A stretch of DNA of 64,000 bases from Marisa cornuarietis (lineage: Eukaryota; Mollusca; Gastropoda; Architaenioglossa; Ampullariidae): NCBI GenBank assembly GCA_004794655.1, contig SMMW01000634.1, forward strand, positions 4,064,501 through 4,128,500, given 5' to 3'. The stretch's first letter is position 1, and each line of letters starts with the position of its first letter. The notes below the pieces were generated by a model. That model was not told the DNA's origin. It did no database searches and saw only the letters and a program-made list of their open reading frames with translations. Below are positions 50,326-62,190 of this stretch, piece after piece. The position numbers and the translations under genes are program-made.

Positions 50326-51540
50326 GCATTGCGAGCTTCGAAGATCGTCCTCCAAGACTGGCGGATTCAATATTCGGCCCGCGGCAGGCCCACGAGCTCT
50401 CGTCCCTGTTTATATTTTCCTTCCCTCCCCCCCTGCACCCCCAGCCTCGGGGCCTGCCGTTGACGTCAGGGTGTTGCCCGTGGCAGTCGCTGCCTAGTAG
50501 CATCCTCTCCCATCCGTTATCCTCCCTCCTCGTCGTCCGGAGCGCACAGAATGGAAGGTAACCATGGTCACGTCTTTGCAGAAGAAGATTACAAAAAAAA
50601 CGAGGGTGAGGTTGTGGGGGGGGGTGAGGACGACGTGCCCAATATTTCGCATTAAATCCTCACCTGACAGGTAAGAACGCGGAAAACATTGCTTAGGGGG
50701 GCATAACTCCACCACCATCCCTCCATTGTCTTGCTCCTGTCAAGCCATCCTCTTGTTTTCTTGGCTGCCTCCACCTGGTCGAGGACAACAAGATAGTAGT
50801 CCCTCTCCCTGCCCGATTTTTCTCGAGTGACAGCGCTCAGGGACAGTCCCTCCCCCCTCCCCCCGGACAGGCAATGATTCCATTTTCAGTGGGATGAAGG
50901 GAGGTTAGCGAGGCTGTATGTGAGGCATGTGTAGGAGTGGCTGGTTAATCATCCAAAGAAACAAATGGGAGCGGAGAAGAAAATACTAATGGTTGTCTTA
51001 TTAATTTCACTAAGACATTCGTGATTTCTCCTTAATACGATAATGTTATACCTCATGCCATGTTTTGGTCTCATAATGTATGCTTAATTTATATGTAATA
51101 CCGTGTTTAATACCACACTTAATACCACAATTTATACCTAATACCATACTTAATACTTTATCGACTTTACCACATGAACATCTGCCTTGATATATGAACC
51201 TTGCAGACTCATTCTGCCCATAGACTCGAGAAAACGCTACCCGGATGTGTAAGGGGTGGGGGGCTTGTGTGTGTGTGTGTGTGAATGAGTGAAGGAATTA
51301 AGTGAGCTAGCGCGACTGCTCTTCCAAAAGCTGTTGAAATATTTTCTCAAGATCATCATAACGTGCATGATCTGTAGTAGGTAAAGAAAATACTTCATTA
51401 AGAACAACTGCAACAGCTAACATGAATGCGGCACCTGTGATCATATGTAAGTACATTTTTATGTGTTCACTCGCCCGCACACGTCAACTGCAGGAACAAG
51501 ACTGTCACCCACGTGGCCGAAGGCCTTGTGTGGAGGGCAG

Positions 51541-51564
51541 GGGGTGGGGGTGGGGTTGGGGTTG
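51541..51564 (+). other. Canonical G-quadruplex motif
   Basis: GGGG T GGGGG T GGGG TT GGGG TT GG occurs in 24 bp, with single- or two-base loops. Short loops make this one of the most stable quadruplex patterns. No adjoining gene is recognised. Confidence 0.7.
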
Positions 51565-54500
51565 GCAGCGAGGGGCTGAGAGAAGGGAGGTTCGCGAAAG
51601 AATCTGTAGACGCTTGAAGCTGGAAGGCAAACCTTCCTTGTTGTTTCACTCCCCTCCCCTCCACGCCCCCCCCTCCCGTCACGCGAGTCGGTGACAGCTC
51701 ATTGTTGTGCAAACTAACCAGCCCAGTAGTAACCGATAGCGTGTTGTTTGTTGACGATTGGATGTCTAAACAAGCCGAACCTGTGCGTATCTAGAAACAA
51801 CGGCGAAGAATGTCCGAGATTTTTTGTTTCTTTTTTAAGCTGTGCAAGCCCTCCCTCCCTCTCTCCCTCTCTTTCTGAAGGTGGTAGTAAATAGTCAAGG
51901 CTTGTTGGACTGAGGTGAGGTGACACCCTCCCACAGCACACCTCACTTGAAGGGCGAGATGCGAGCATTACTTGGAGACTGTGTGTATCTGTTGTGGTTT
52001 CTGCTGTTCTCGGATAAATTCTAAGTTCGAAGCCGAGCACGTGGTCGAGTTTTTTTGTGAAGGTGAGTGTGACAGAGGCGGTGGGCTTCAGTGTGGTGTA
52101 GTCGTGACAGGAGCTGCATCTTTTGTAGTTTATTTTGTACGATTCAAAGCTAGACTTGTCTTTTTGTTCCATGTGTGTGTGTGTGTGTGATTGCATGCAC
52201 TTGAACAGTGTTTGTGCTTTTTTTAGGGATGTTATTTCCCCCATGTTGTTTGTGATGGCATTATTGCAGTTTCATGTGATGATTATGACAGGCTGTCTTT
52301 AAATATGTTGTTTACAATTGACTTTGTTGAGTTTTCTTCAGTTGTTTCGAAAGGAGAACGACCACCTCCTGCTACCGCTGATAAAACACATTATGCACAC
52401 ATATTGATAAAGGCACCTCGCTGACTCTACCCTCAGAATAGTATTGAGCAGATTGACTCTCTCGCATGATTGACTCTGCGTATACCTGTGTGTATATGTT
52501 GTGTGTACGTGCGCGTGTGTTGTGTGTGCGTGTGTTTGTTGTTCGCGGTGAGTATAGCTTCTTGCTAGAACCTGGTGCAATATATTATTTAGTAGTCTCC
52601 TGGCAGTGAGATTTATCTATCAGCAGGATGACAAGAGCTTAATTAAACACATATGCCTCGAATCAGCCAGTGTCGACAATGATTCCAGTGTTGACCTCTT
52701 ATACCAGTGTTTTCCATGTACATGTTTACCTGTTTGTACACTTGGCTAATTGCACTCCCGTGCAGCACTATGAAGGGTGCGCCACATTCCAAGCTGATTT
52801 AAAAAGAAAAAAAAAACGGGGGAGGAAACTACTGCAGCATTCGCAGAAGAATTCTTGCGACGAAACTTTATTGGTTGTCTCCCGTTGTCCGTGAAGCGGC
52901 GGTTGTGGCTGTTGCTTTTGCAGGGTGCCTCCCTCCCATTGCTGCTGTTACATCAAGTGTATCTCCACCTATATATCTCCACGGATGGTGTTCACACAGT
53001 TAGTGCCTCCAGGGCATATTTTATTACTGTTGTTGTAACATCGGTACAACAAACACCTGGTGAGAAACGATGATATTGCTCAACTTTTGAGAGAGTCGAT
53101 AGAGGATCTAAAACTTTCTTGGATAATATCATCTTAAAAATGTTTCAAAAATTGTTTAAAATAAGTATTGTTAGGAAAATAACGGATGATTATCACGGGA
53201 TGCTTCCATGTGCAAGGCGAAAAGAATTTTCATGGCCTGAAGAAGCGATCAGGTTAAAGATAAACAAAGGAGAAGATTAAAGGGGTTTGTGCTATGTGTG
53301 CCGCACATTCCTCAGCTGTTGATCGGATTACCAGGCTATAAGTGTCACAATTTATGTTAATCGGATTACTAAGTGTCGCACTTTACGCCTTAAACATTTA
53401 AACACTCCTGAGCGCAGGCCTGGTGTCATAGTCTGTAGGTCGCCCGCGGGGCATGTTGACTCCATTTCATCAAGGGGCAGGAAGTGGGGGGCTGTTGGAT
53501 GTTTGTCACACCGGCACACGACGTATCGACAACCTTCGAGCTGATGCGCACTGATTGCATGAAAACCGCGTAAATCGCTGGCAACGGACACCCGTTGGCA
53601 AGAAGCCAGCAGCTGTCCAGTTGCCTTTCCTCACAACGTTTAGAAAAATCGATGTCCTTTGTTTTGCCGAGGTTTGCCGACATACATTGTCGAGAAGACC
53701 AGTGTCTTGTGCTCCTCGCCGTCCGTGTCTGTGATCAAAGTTAATCATTGTTTCCCTTTTCCTATATATTTTTTTTTTCGAAATCTCTCTCTTACACACA
53801 CACACGCACTTTCTTCCACACAACGCCTACACACTCTCTACCTCAGTCGTCTTCTGTCTCTCCTTTTGGTTTTTGTTTTGTTTGTTTGTTTGCTTGTTTT
53901 GTTTTTGGTTTTTTTGTTTGTTTTTTTTACATGTTCGAAACTCTTAGAATGGAACTTCCTTGTAACAAATCTCTTGTAAGATCAACTCTAGGGTTGATCT
54001 AGTCTCCCGGTACACCATGATTCCATCAGTGGCACACAATAAGCCTGGACGATGTCAAGTGGCATCTTCCTTCTAATGTGTTCTGTGGGCACGTGCGTGC
54101 CTTCGTACTCGCGCGTCCATCTCTGTAGAACCTATACCCCGCAGTTACATAGCTGCCGGTCCTGCTGTCTGTTGTCCGGGTAACGGAAGAGATGCGGGAG
54201 GGGAACTGGTCTGACATGTCCTTCATCATTTGTAACCGGTTCTTGGAGTTTCCACGCGCGATCACTGGCGGTCAGGGTTAGCAGACTTTGTGTTGTGTCG
54301 AGAAGTGATGCAGAAAGGCAGTTGTGCCTGCTTCTCGGTATACAAATATTGGTAAAATTGTCTGTCGTGCCAGTTGTCTTGTAGTCAAAGCTCCTTTTTA
54401 CACTTTGTTCATAAACTTTTACATCAAACGATGTGGGAAAGTTTTCAGTTTGACAAAGCTGTGAAACTTCGCAGTTGCTGAATAACAGTGCATCATACGT

Positions 54501-54620
54501 TCACTCCATGAAAGGAAGTGGGAGAGATAGAGAAAAAGACATCAAAATATTCTTCGTAAACTTTATGTTTATGTGTGTGTGCCTCTAAGCCCTGCAAGCC
54601 AGGAATCCATTCGACCGCAG

Positions 54621-54700
54621 GCATGGTTAATAATGATACTTTGATATGATTGTGGGGAAGGCGTGGTTTATAACGATAGTTTGATATGGTTGTGGGGAAG
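54621..54700. repeat. 40-bp tandem duplication
   Basis: Two adjacent 40-bp copies (54621-54660 and 54661-54700) end in TTGTGGGGAAG and differ at about six positions. The LINE fragment begins just after the second copy. Confidence 0.85.
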
Positions 54701-54716
54701 TAGATTTTCGATTGCA

Positions 54717-55113
54717 CAGTCCTGCATGTTTAAAACTGCTCCTGACTATTTACAAGAGGTAGTCCCTCCTTACCAGCCGTCACGTGGTCTGCGCTCTGGC
54801 TCCCAGTCACACTTCTGTCTCCCTGCAGTGGAAGACAAAGACAAGAAGCGCACTGGAGCCAGGGTCTTCACAAACACTGCACCTCAACTCTGGAATGCTC
54901 TGTCATCGTCTCCACCATCACCTCACCAACCACGTTTCGGAAAAGACTGAAGACTCATTTGTTTACTTTAGACAGACTTAAACAACCTAGCACCATTTCT
55001 GTTTTTATTATTTTTTACTTTCCTGTTGTTTTCTTTTTTTTTTCTTTTTGCTGCGCAATGAGCAATCTTTTGAATGGATACCTGCGCAATATAAATCGAC
55101 ATCATCATCATCA
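54717..55113 (+). pseudogene. CR1/L2-type LINE 3' end, 5'-truncated, with (CAT)n tail
   Basis: The frame gives the C-terminal part of a LINE ORF2. It has APDYLQEVVPPYQPSRGLRS, then TGARVFTNTAPQLWNAL, then after a frameshift near 54930 FRKRLKTHLFTLDRL. This order (YL-E-PY-P-R-LRS, G-R-F-AP-LWN-L, F-LK-HLF) is the conserved ORF2 end of CR1/L2-like elements. The 3' UTR ends in GAATGGATACCTGCGCA, an AT-rich step and CAT repeats, the same tail as at 3.6 kb. Strong 5' truncation is usual for LINE insertions. It cannot encode an active polymerase. Confidence 0.82.
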
Positions 55114-55929
55114 AGAAGATCGTTTTTCTGTGTGGTGGACACAGAGTGTTGAACACTTGCCTACCTCGCTCTTGACCAAGTACAAACTGTAACAGGAAAT
55201 GTACAGATGGGAGGTAGGCTGCCCCGCTCCTGTTCCGTCTTGCCATCATTCTGTCCCCTTACCGAAAAAAGAATTAGATTTTCGCGGCCTCCCCATCCCT
55301 GTCCACATCCTTGACCCAGTGGCCGACGGAAGTGGGTTATCGACCAACAGTCTCCCCGTTGGGGGGGAGGGACGCACACAAGATCGTTGATCTACCTCCG
55401 TTACGTAATCCCTTACGTGTGATGTGTTAACCGGGTGGCCTCTTGTGATCTCGAGACGTGCGAAGGGTGGCGGTTGGGAGTGCAGGGCGGGGCTGGAAGG
55501 TTTCCCGCACACCCAGAAACGAGCTAACCCCGCCCTTGTAGCCTTGTAGGCACACACGCTTACCATGCAGCAGGCATAGTTGTTGTCACGAACCTGTCAC
55601 GCGGCTGAGGCTGATGAACCCAGTCGCTGTCACAGGGGGGTCACGGACGTGTTTCACTGCAGTACCAGAATGTCTTCGATTCTATATACTTGAAAATTGT
55701 AGATGTATTCTTCAGTGTGAACACACTTTCAACAAAGCGACAGCTTTAGATTTTTACGGTAAGGCGTTGTGGGGAGGGCGTCAACTGATGGTTACTACAA
55801 TCGACTTCAGAGCAGAAAGTTGCCGGCTCATCCGGGCCTGTCGCCGGAAAATTCCCTACCCATCCCACACCTGCCCGCCAGCTTACCGATACCATTTTCA
55901 TTAGGGATGGTAAAAGGTGGTTACACAAG

Positions 55930-56020
55930 AATTTAGCTCCACCTTCATAGACACGGTGATTTTAGCTACACCTTCATAAAGGCGGGAAATTTAGCTACAC
56001 CTTCATAGACACGGTGAACC
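55930..56020. repeat. Short tandem repeat, about 38-bp unit
   Basis: Three imperfect units contain TTTAGCTACACCTTCATA followed by RRRCACGGTGA or a variant. Confidence 0.7.
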
Positions 56021-56844
56021 ACTTTCACCTTTACTGTTCCGACGGTCATCAAGGAGTATTTATCTTTAAATAATAAAGACCTTAAGACACAATGTTAGCA
56101 GGTAGGTAGCTGTGTTGTCCGGAAGTCGATGCTTATTTCCTAGTATTTCAAGACTAGTAAAGTGTCCATGAACATCACAACAGCTTTAGTAAGTTCAGTT
56201 AAACATGTCAGCCAAGTAGGAAACAGTTAGTAAATCCCTAGCCTTGGGGTTCTAATCATAACTCCTTCTGACTCCTTCTTGGTACCTTCGAGATTACTTT
56301 TTATCCGATTCGTACCTAACCGCTCGGAGGGTGTCCTAAAGGAGGTGTATGTGGACTTCTTGCAAGACTTCTTTTAACCTGTTGACCTTTTACTAGACAT
56401 GACAACAGTTGCAGGACCCTAACACCTGCTTTTGGTGGGGAACTATACCTGTAAGGTTATAACCTATAAGGTTTAGTTTTCCTTCTACCTATAAGAAGGA
56501 CCTTCTGGTCATGGCTACGGGCTAAAGCTCTTTTGAAAATGGGAAGGGTGAGGGGAGACCTGTCTACATCACGTGCCTCTTTGTAGTCTTCCGTACAATG
56601 CACAAAGACGAGAAAGTGTGGCTGGTGGCTCAGATGATGTTGTAGCCTCGATGTTGTTGTTGACTGGCTGCTACCGCTCGCTTATTTCCTTTTCGCTTCT
56701 CTTTTGCTGCTTCTAATATTGGGTGCACCAAGTACCCTGTGAGTTGTTAAAAATAAAACGCCTCTGGCTTCTCACCCTTGTCACTGTAACTATGTTATCT
56801 GATACTCACAGGTGGTCTACACGATCTTCGTAATCGTCTGACGT

Positions 56845-57530
56845 GTTTACAAGACGGCAACCTTCAGAATGTACAGCATATTTACACGGGGAAAAAGGTA
56901 AAAGGTAAAGGTCATCCCATAACCTTTTCAGGTCGTTGAGGAGTGAGGACGTGTTAGAGACCTCACTTTTCTCGGGGCCAGCTTTTCTATGAGGGTGGTG
57001 CCAATCTCCTCTCCCTCGCTCCCTTATCTTCCCCAACCCTCTGAGGAGTCAGGTACCCATTCCCGTCCGCTGGGTCGACTGGGGGAAGTATGCTGCGCTT
57101 ATCGGGTATTGAACCAGCGCGCTCTCGGTTCGGACGCCAGCGCTCTAACCACTCGGCCATCCGCTTCCCACTCCCATTTACACGGGGTAACCTTCCTTCA
57201 GACTTTACAGTTTACAGCATGTTTACATGAGGGTAACCTTCATTGAGAACTTACAGCATGTTTCCAAGACGGCAAACCTTTACTCAGAATCTGCAGCATG
57301 CTTACAATGATCGAGGGTAACCTTCATTCCGAATTGATGGCATGTTTACACTAGGGCAATCATTATTGGGAACTTACATCATGTTTTCCGTGAGAACATT
57401 TACAATTTATATGTTTAGACGAGGGCAGCATTTCTTGAGGAAATTTCGTGTTTACGTGAGAACAAGCTTCGTTCAGAATTTAAAGTATGTTTACAAACAG
57501 ACGATGTGCTACGTGCTTACAGGAGGACAA
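56845..57530. repeat. Degenerate minisatellite, about 45-bp unit, split by a SINE
   Basis: Units of about 40-50 bp contain CAGCATGTTTACA followed by GGGTAACCTTCATTCAGAA-like sequence. One part is at 56845-56891 and the rest at 57176-57530. The two parts would be continuous without the SINE between them. Later units are increasingly diverged. The shared ATGTTTACA is the reverse complement of a forkhead core, as in the 14.8-kb array. Confidence 0.75.
56880..57187 (-). mobile_element. Complete tRNA-derived SINE with 12-bp target duplication
   Basis: On the minus strand TGGCCGAGTGG (57149-57159) and GGTTCAATACC (57105-57115) are perfect pol III A and B boxes. Their surroundings resemble a leucine- or serine-type tRNA. 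The body continues to an ACCTTTACCTTTTACC tail at 56892-56915. Direct copies of ATTTACACGGGG flank the element at 56880-56891 and 57176-57187. The whole lies inside a minisatellite. Its head matches the copy at 32.9 kb. SINEs of this type rely on a partner LINE for movement. Confidence 0.85.
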
Positions 57531-58209
57531 CCTTTTTTTTTTAAAGTAAAGAAAAAACAAAAATCATGGCTTAAGTTTATATACTTGGCATGCGTTCTAT
57601 CGATCTAAGTGACTTTTGTATCTCTCTAAACACTGGAACTGCACGTGTACACGAGTTTCCTCTGCCTGCCTGTCACTTCCAGTCTCGGGGGTGGGGGGAT
57701 TTTACCCCTCTTTGTTCCACCACCCCTGCTGCTTCTGTGGCTTCGCAACTGTCAAGGGCAGGTCGGCACCTAGATTCAAAAAAAAAAAAAAAAGACCGGT
57801 AAAGAAAGTAAGGAGGGGAGTCCATGCCAAGATGGACGCGACTTCGGGCCGACTTGTGGTTGTGCCGCCGCTGCTGTAGGACTGTTAACAGGTGACAAGA
57901 GTTTTGAGTCGCACCGAATGTTGTGTCGACAAAGTTTTGGATTCGGTGGACCGATGAGCCAGCGGTGGCGAGTGACAATCGCCTTAAACCTACCCCATGG
58001 GCTGCGTAGTGTGCAGGTAATACCCCGAAGTTGCATCTCAGCCGGTGTTTCCACCCGTGTGAACAAGATTATGATGAGCGTATAGAGGTGTTTGATGGGC
58101 TGTGGGCCTGTGGGTGTGGAAGTGAGAGAAAGTGTGTGTGTGTGTGTGTTGAAGGTGGATGGGAGGGCAGGGGGAGAGACGCAACAGATGGAGATTTGTG
58201 AGCACAGGG

Positions 58210-58275
58210 TATAATAATAATGATGATTTCTATAGCACCTTTCTTCACCAATTAACTCAAAGTGCTTTACACAAA
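58210..58275 (-). repeat. LINE/SINE 3' end, minus strand, with (ATT)n tail
   Basis: Read on the minus strand GTGTAAAGCACTTTGAGTTA leads to GGTGCTATAGAAATCATC and an ATTATT tail. A segment of the form AAAGCGCTTTGAG...GCGCTATATAAAT(CATTATT) is a widespread ending of L2-like elements. Only the tail is present. Confidence 0.55.
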
Positions 58276-59097
58276 GAACACACATACATGATAAATGCTA
58301 GCGGCGTACAGTCGTCAATTCTGGAATCGAGGACGTACGAGGACAAGTGTTTTCCTATTTTTCAGTCTGATCATGATAACTTACACATTGTATGTGGGTA
58401 TATTGTACGATATTCAAAGCCATCTGTTGGAAAGCTGACACGGATTCCTTCCACCCTTCCCTGGAACTGTGCACATACGGGGCTGTGGTGCACGTGATGT
58501 CCTGGGACCCTGACAACGTTTGGCAAAACAAAACATTTTGTATTTAACTAAAGCTTTCAAATGCAGTAAGTAATCACCAGCAATAGGAGAAGATGAAGGA
58601 GGAAGAGGACAATAATAGTACGAACGTAGTTAGTAGTTGTACAACTGTTAAGGTGTGAGCCCTCTTTTTAACGCTTGCAGAAGGTTCAAAGTTCTTTCTA
58701 GTTTCACCGGTTACTTCAAAACTCTAATGTAGGCATCTTGTTGCTTCCATAGGTCTTGCCTAATGAGTTTATACCATCATTGTGACGAGAGTTATGGGTG
58801 CACCGGGCAAGACAAAGATACACGATGTATGTTTTGAGCAAGAGGAAGTGATGTTTGCTCGTTGAGGGAGTCTGCTATGTGTCTCCAAAACTTCCCCAAA
58901 ACACAAGTACCCACACAAAACACTTTTTTTCTCCTCCTTCTCCTTTAAACAATGTTTTATCTTCTCTTTCTGTTTCCTTTTCCTCTTCATTTAACCAAAA
59001 GGACGGCGTTTCCATCAATATTGTTATCGATTGTCACTCGTTCAGTTCGAACTATTATGTTTTTTTAGTCGTGGCTGTTTTTTTCTCATTGCTGCAG

Positions 59098-59331
59098 GAA
59101 CACTATGAGCTCGGGTGTAAAACGGGTGGCAGCGCCACCCGCACCCGGCGGGACGGGGCTCGGCAAGAAGCACGTGGGTACCCCGAGTGCCAACGGCAGC
59201 GGCCCCGCCCCCTTGATGTACTCCAGCGGAGAGACGACTGACGACGTCAACATGAATGAGGTGGACGAGAAACTGGACCTCAATGTGGTCCTTCCCTCCG
59301 GCAAGTCCACCGTCGTCACAGTGGACTCCAA
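59098..59331 (+). CDS. Cordon-bleu (COBL) homologue, first coding exon
   Basis: The coding part is 59105-59331, 75 codons plus two bases. A strong acceptor (pyrimidine tract then TTGCTGCAG/GAACACT, 59097/59098) means an upstream non-coding exon exists. The donor is CCAA/GTAAGC. Residues 1-45 are rich in G, P, S and A with basic patches. From about residue 55 the sequence KLDLNVVLPSGKSTVVTVDS matches the start of the ubiquitin-like domain of cordon-bleu proteins, and the exon stops where family members continue with a (M)MDLLV segment. Cordon-bleu proteins bind actin through C-terminal WH2 domains and promote filament nucleation; those parts lie beyond the window. The next exon was not found by 64000. 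A different ubiquitin-like adaptor remains possible because only about 20 residues of domain are visible. Confidence 0.68.
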
Positions 59332-60042
59332 GTAAGCGCATGCTCATTGAAGGGGTGGCTGGGTGGGGCCTTCGTGGTCGTGTGCTCGCTGCCTGATGTT
59401 TCTGCCAGTTTGCACTGGCCAGGTTGCGGAGGGGCGCCAAGACGGGAAATCACCCCATACAGACCCCCATGCCTTTTTATTTTGACCAGTCGAAGTTATT
59501 TACAGCTAATTGACATTATTAAAATTACACCATTAGTAACACCCATGTAACGCCGTGTAATTGTTTTAAACTCATTCATTATGCATGGCGTAGTAGCTCA
59601 TATTCAATAAAATATTTGTACTTTCTGTGCATTATTTTTAGTTCCCATGAACATTTCTTTCTTAGTTACTTGACTGGTTCATTTGGCCCTGTCTGGTTCT
59701 GTATGGGGTAAGTGTCCTCCATTGGTACCTTGTTTGTTGTTGTGATCCATTTCACCAGCACTAGCCTCAGCAGCACGTAGAAAACAATTTTTCGGGTGGA
59801 GATCCATCGTTTAGTTTCCCCGAGTGAAGTGTCTGCGGCTGTGGGTAGAGGTAGACACGGCACGTACAAACAATGCTGACCTTGGAATGCCGTTGCCGAG
59901 CAGCTAACAAACGTCGGTTTTCATCACGTACCCGGTACAACATGGGTAGCGATAATGGGTGACCCATAAACGCTTCATGATGCAGGGAGAGGATATGTTT
60001 GCTGGCTAGCCTGTCTTTTAACAGAGAGAAAGAGAATGAAAG

Positions 60043-60045
<3 letters not shown>

Positions 60046-60082
<37 letters not shown>
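60046..60082. repeat. (GT)18 microsatellite
   Basis: A near-perfect GT run ending in GCGTGCACACGTGCAC, which is itself close to palindromic. Confidence 0.95.
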
Positions 60083-60087
<5 letters not shown>

Positions 60088-61170
60088 CACACGTGCACAC
60101 ATTTTCCCCGTTCTGCCTCCTCCATCTTATGTGCGATCTTGAGCATGCATATGGTAAACAGTTTAAAAGCCTGGGCAAATGTTTGTTTTCTGTCCCCTCC
60201 CTTGAACATGTATTGTCGACGGCGTGGCATATGTTGAAGTGCATCATTAAGCACACAATGAGACCACAACCTCCAACCGACCAGCTCCCACCCACCCGGA
60301 TTTACGACACCTTTACCGTGTCTACCGATGCTGATCCCAACGGTATCAGCGATGTTTTTCAAACCTCGGCACAGCATCCACAGGGCGAGCTGGCGGTCAG
60401 ATGCACAAAGCCTCGCTAGGCACGATTCACGTGCGACAGCGAAAATACTCATAAAAATATCAACTACTTAGGTGACTAGCTTAGTCATGCAGCTGGCCCT
60501 TACCCAGGTGTGTTGTGCACCTGGTCTTTGATCTGGCCGTGTCAAGGCTAATGGTGAAATGAAATCAAATGGATGTGTGTTCGCTCTCACTTCTGTGCAC
60601 GTGTGTGTGTGTGTGTGTGTGTGTGTCCATGTTTTGTTCATTTATTTTGACAGGAAATATATGCGAAATTAAATCGAAAACTAAGTAAGCGTTAGTATTT
60701 TAAGTATACACTTAACAGCATTGACATATTTTAATGAGATAAAACTCCATTAGCACGTGCAATAACCTGATGAGCACAGATAATTCTCTAGCACAGCAAT
60801 GAAACTAAAATCTCGTTTGTTTATTATGGTAGGATACTTTTACATGTTTATTATGGTAAGAATATATATTTATATATATATATATATAAACGTGATATAA
60901 GTTTATGATAGATTGTTTGACTGATGCTTATGATGGTAAAATATCTGTTCATGGTGCATGTTTGTTTTTGTAACAGTCTGTCGTTGTTAAACAAATAAGG
61001 ATTAGTTAAACTATTGCGCTTTCAGTCTGCGATGAGCAACATTTCCTGGAAAGCGGATAACAAGAAGCAAAGTTCTTAATTAATTTACAGTATAAAAACA
61101 AAATGCAGAGCATATGTAGCCATTTTCTTGTTGAGTAACATTTCGTTTGTAAATACTGGCGTCCAGGGGG

Positions 61171-61270
61171 TGTTGCTGGCAGACTGCTGTCGTTTAGATG
61201 ACATATAAAGGTGGCTTATGTATTGTTAGCAGACTGCTGTCTTTTAGATGCCATATAAAGGTGGGTTATG
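61171..61270. repeat. 50-bp tandem duplication
   Basis: Two adjacent 50-bp copies share GCAGACTGCTGTC and CATATAAAGGTGG and differ at about six positions. Confidence 0.88.
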
Positions 61271-61732
61271 TTTGTGTTTGCAAAGAGCCTTGTCGACATG
61301 TCACACGAAAACATCACTTGCGCGATTAAAGTTCTTCCCGCTTTTACTCGCATCTTTTTGCCGACATATTTACTGTAGTCTGTGTTCATGAAGTTGATAC
61401 GATCATAAGGCTTTTATGAGTTTTTTTGTGGGTCAGTAAGCCAATGTTGCTGTACCATACCTACACTTAAAACGTTTAAAGGCACGCTGACGTACAGGGT
61501 TTCGAAAGGAAACTATCGCAAAGAGGAAAAGCAGATCAGGGGCTGCTTACAACAACAACAAAAACATTTCTGAAACTCACACCCTCCCATGTATATTCTG
61601 TTTTCTTCTTTTCTTCTGAAGACACCGGGTTCTTAAATACAGCCAGGCCCAGATGAGTGTGATAAGAACAGCTGGGCCAGATGAGCACAATAGTACATGC
61701 ATCTGAACACTTTGCTGTATGTTGTTTTATAA

Positions 61733-62045
61733 AACTTGGTATTGCCTCTTGTCTTTCTCTTGACAAACTTGGCAGTACCTCTTGTCCTTCTCTTGACAAA
61801 CTTGGCAGTACCTCTTGTCCTTCTCTTGACAAACTTGGCAGTACCTCTTGTCTTTCTCTTGACAAACTTGGCAGTACCTCTTGTCCTTCTCTTGACAAAC
61901 TTGGCAGTGCCTCTTGTCCTTCTCTTGACAAACTTGGCAGTACCTCTTGTCCTTCTCTTGACAAACTTGGCAGTGCCTCTTGTCTTTCTCTTGACAAACT
62001 TGGCAGTGCTTCTTATCGTTCTCTTGACAAAAACGTGGCCATGCG
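61733..62045. repeat. 33-bp-unit minisatellite open in several frames
   Basis: Nine units of 33 bp contain CTTGACAAACTTGGCAGT and CCTCTTGTCCTTCT. Inner units differ by one or two bases (CCTT/CTTT, AGTA/AGTG), while the end units are more diverged. As 33 is a multiple of three and the unit lacks stops in several frames, overlapping open frames of 126-153 residues occur on both strands. None has codon or context evidence of translation. Confidence 0.93.
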
Positions 62046-62190
62046 TCTTAACTCTTATTAAGTTTCTCACAGCTAGATTTTTTGTTGTTTTTTTTCCCCC
62101 GCAGAAAGCAGAGTATATTTCTCAGTGTGACGGATTTATTTAAGAACATATATTTTCTTCGCCGGCAGATGTTGAAAGGTAGCAAGGATT

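Larger units (their letters stand above)
25979..59097. other. 33-kb region without a recognised coding exon
   Basis: No reading frame here shows a known cellular domain. The open frame at 26233-26817 begins with GTG, lacks an upstream ATG and contains a long GT/CA-rich part; a donor-like GGTAAGTC at about 26430 is the only hint of an exon. Recognisable contents are repeats, listed separately. The region may be partly a long 5' intron of the cordon-bleu homologue. CpG-richer patches near 34.4-34.9 and 50.3-50.6 kb could be unassigned promoters. Confidence 0.5.

Noticed and set aside
50103..50561. 152-residue repetitive membrane-like protein
   Set aside because: Product of a 45-bp tandem repeat divisible by three, with no exon signals or conserved domain.
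51972..52190. Possible exon ending at GTGAAG/GTGAGTGTG
   Set aside because: The donor is good but the upstream frame is short, cysteine-rich and unlike any family known to me, with no clear acceptor.
61536..62143. Four overlapping open frames of 126-153 residues on both strands
   Set aside because: All are produced by a 33-bp tandem repeat that lacks stops; openness on both strands argues against coding.
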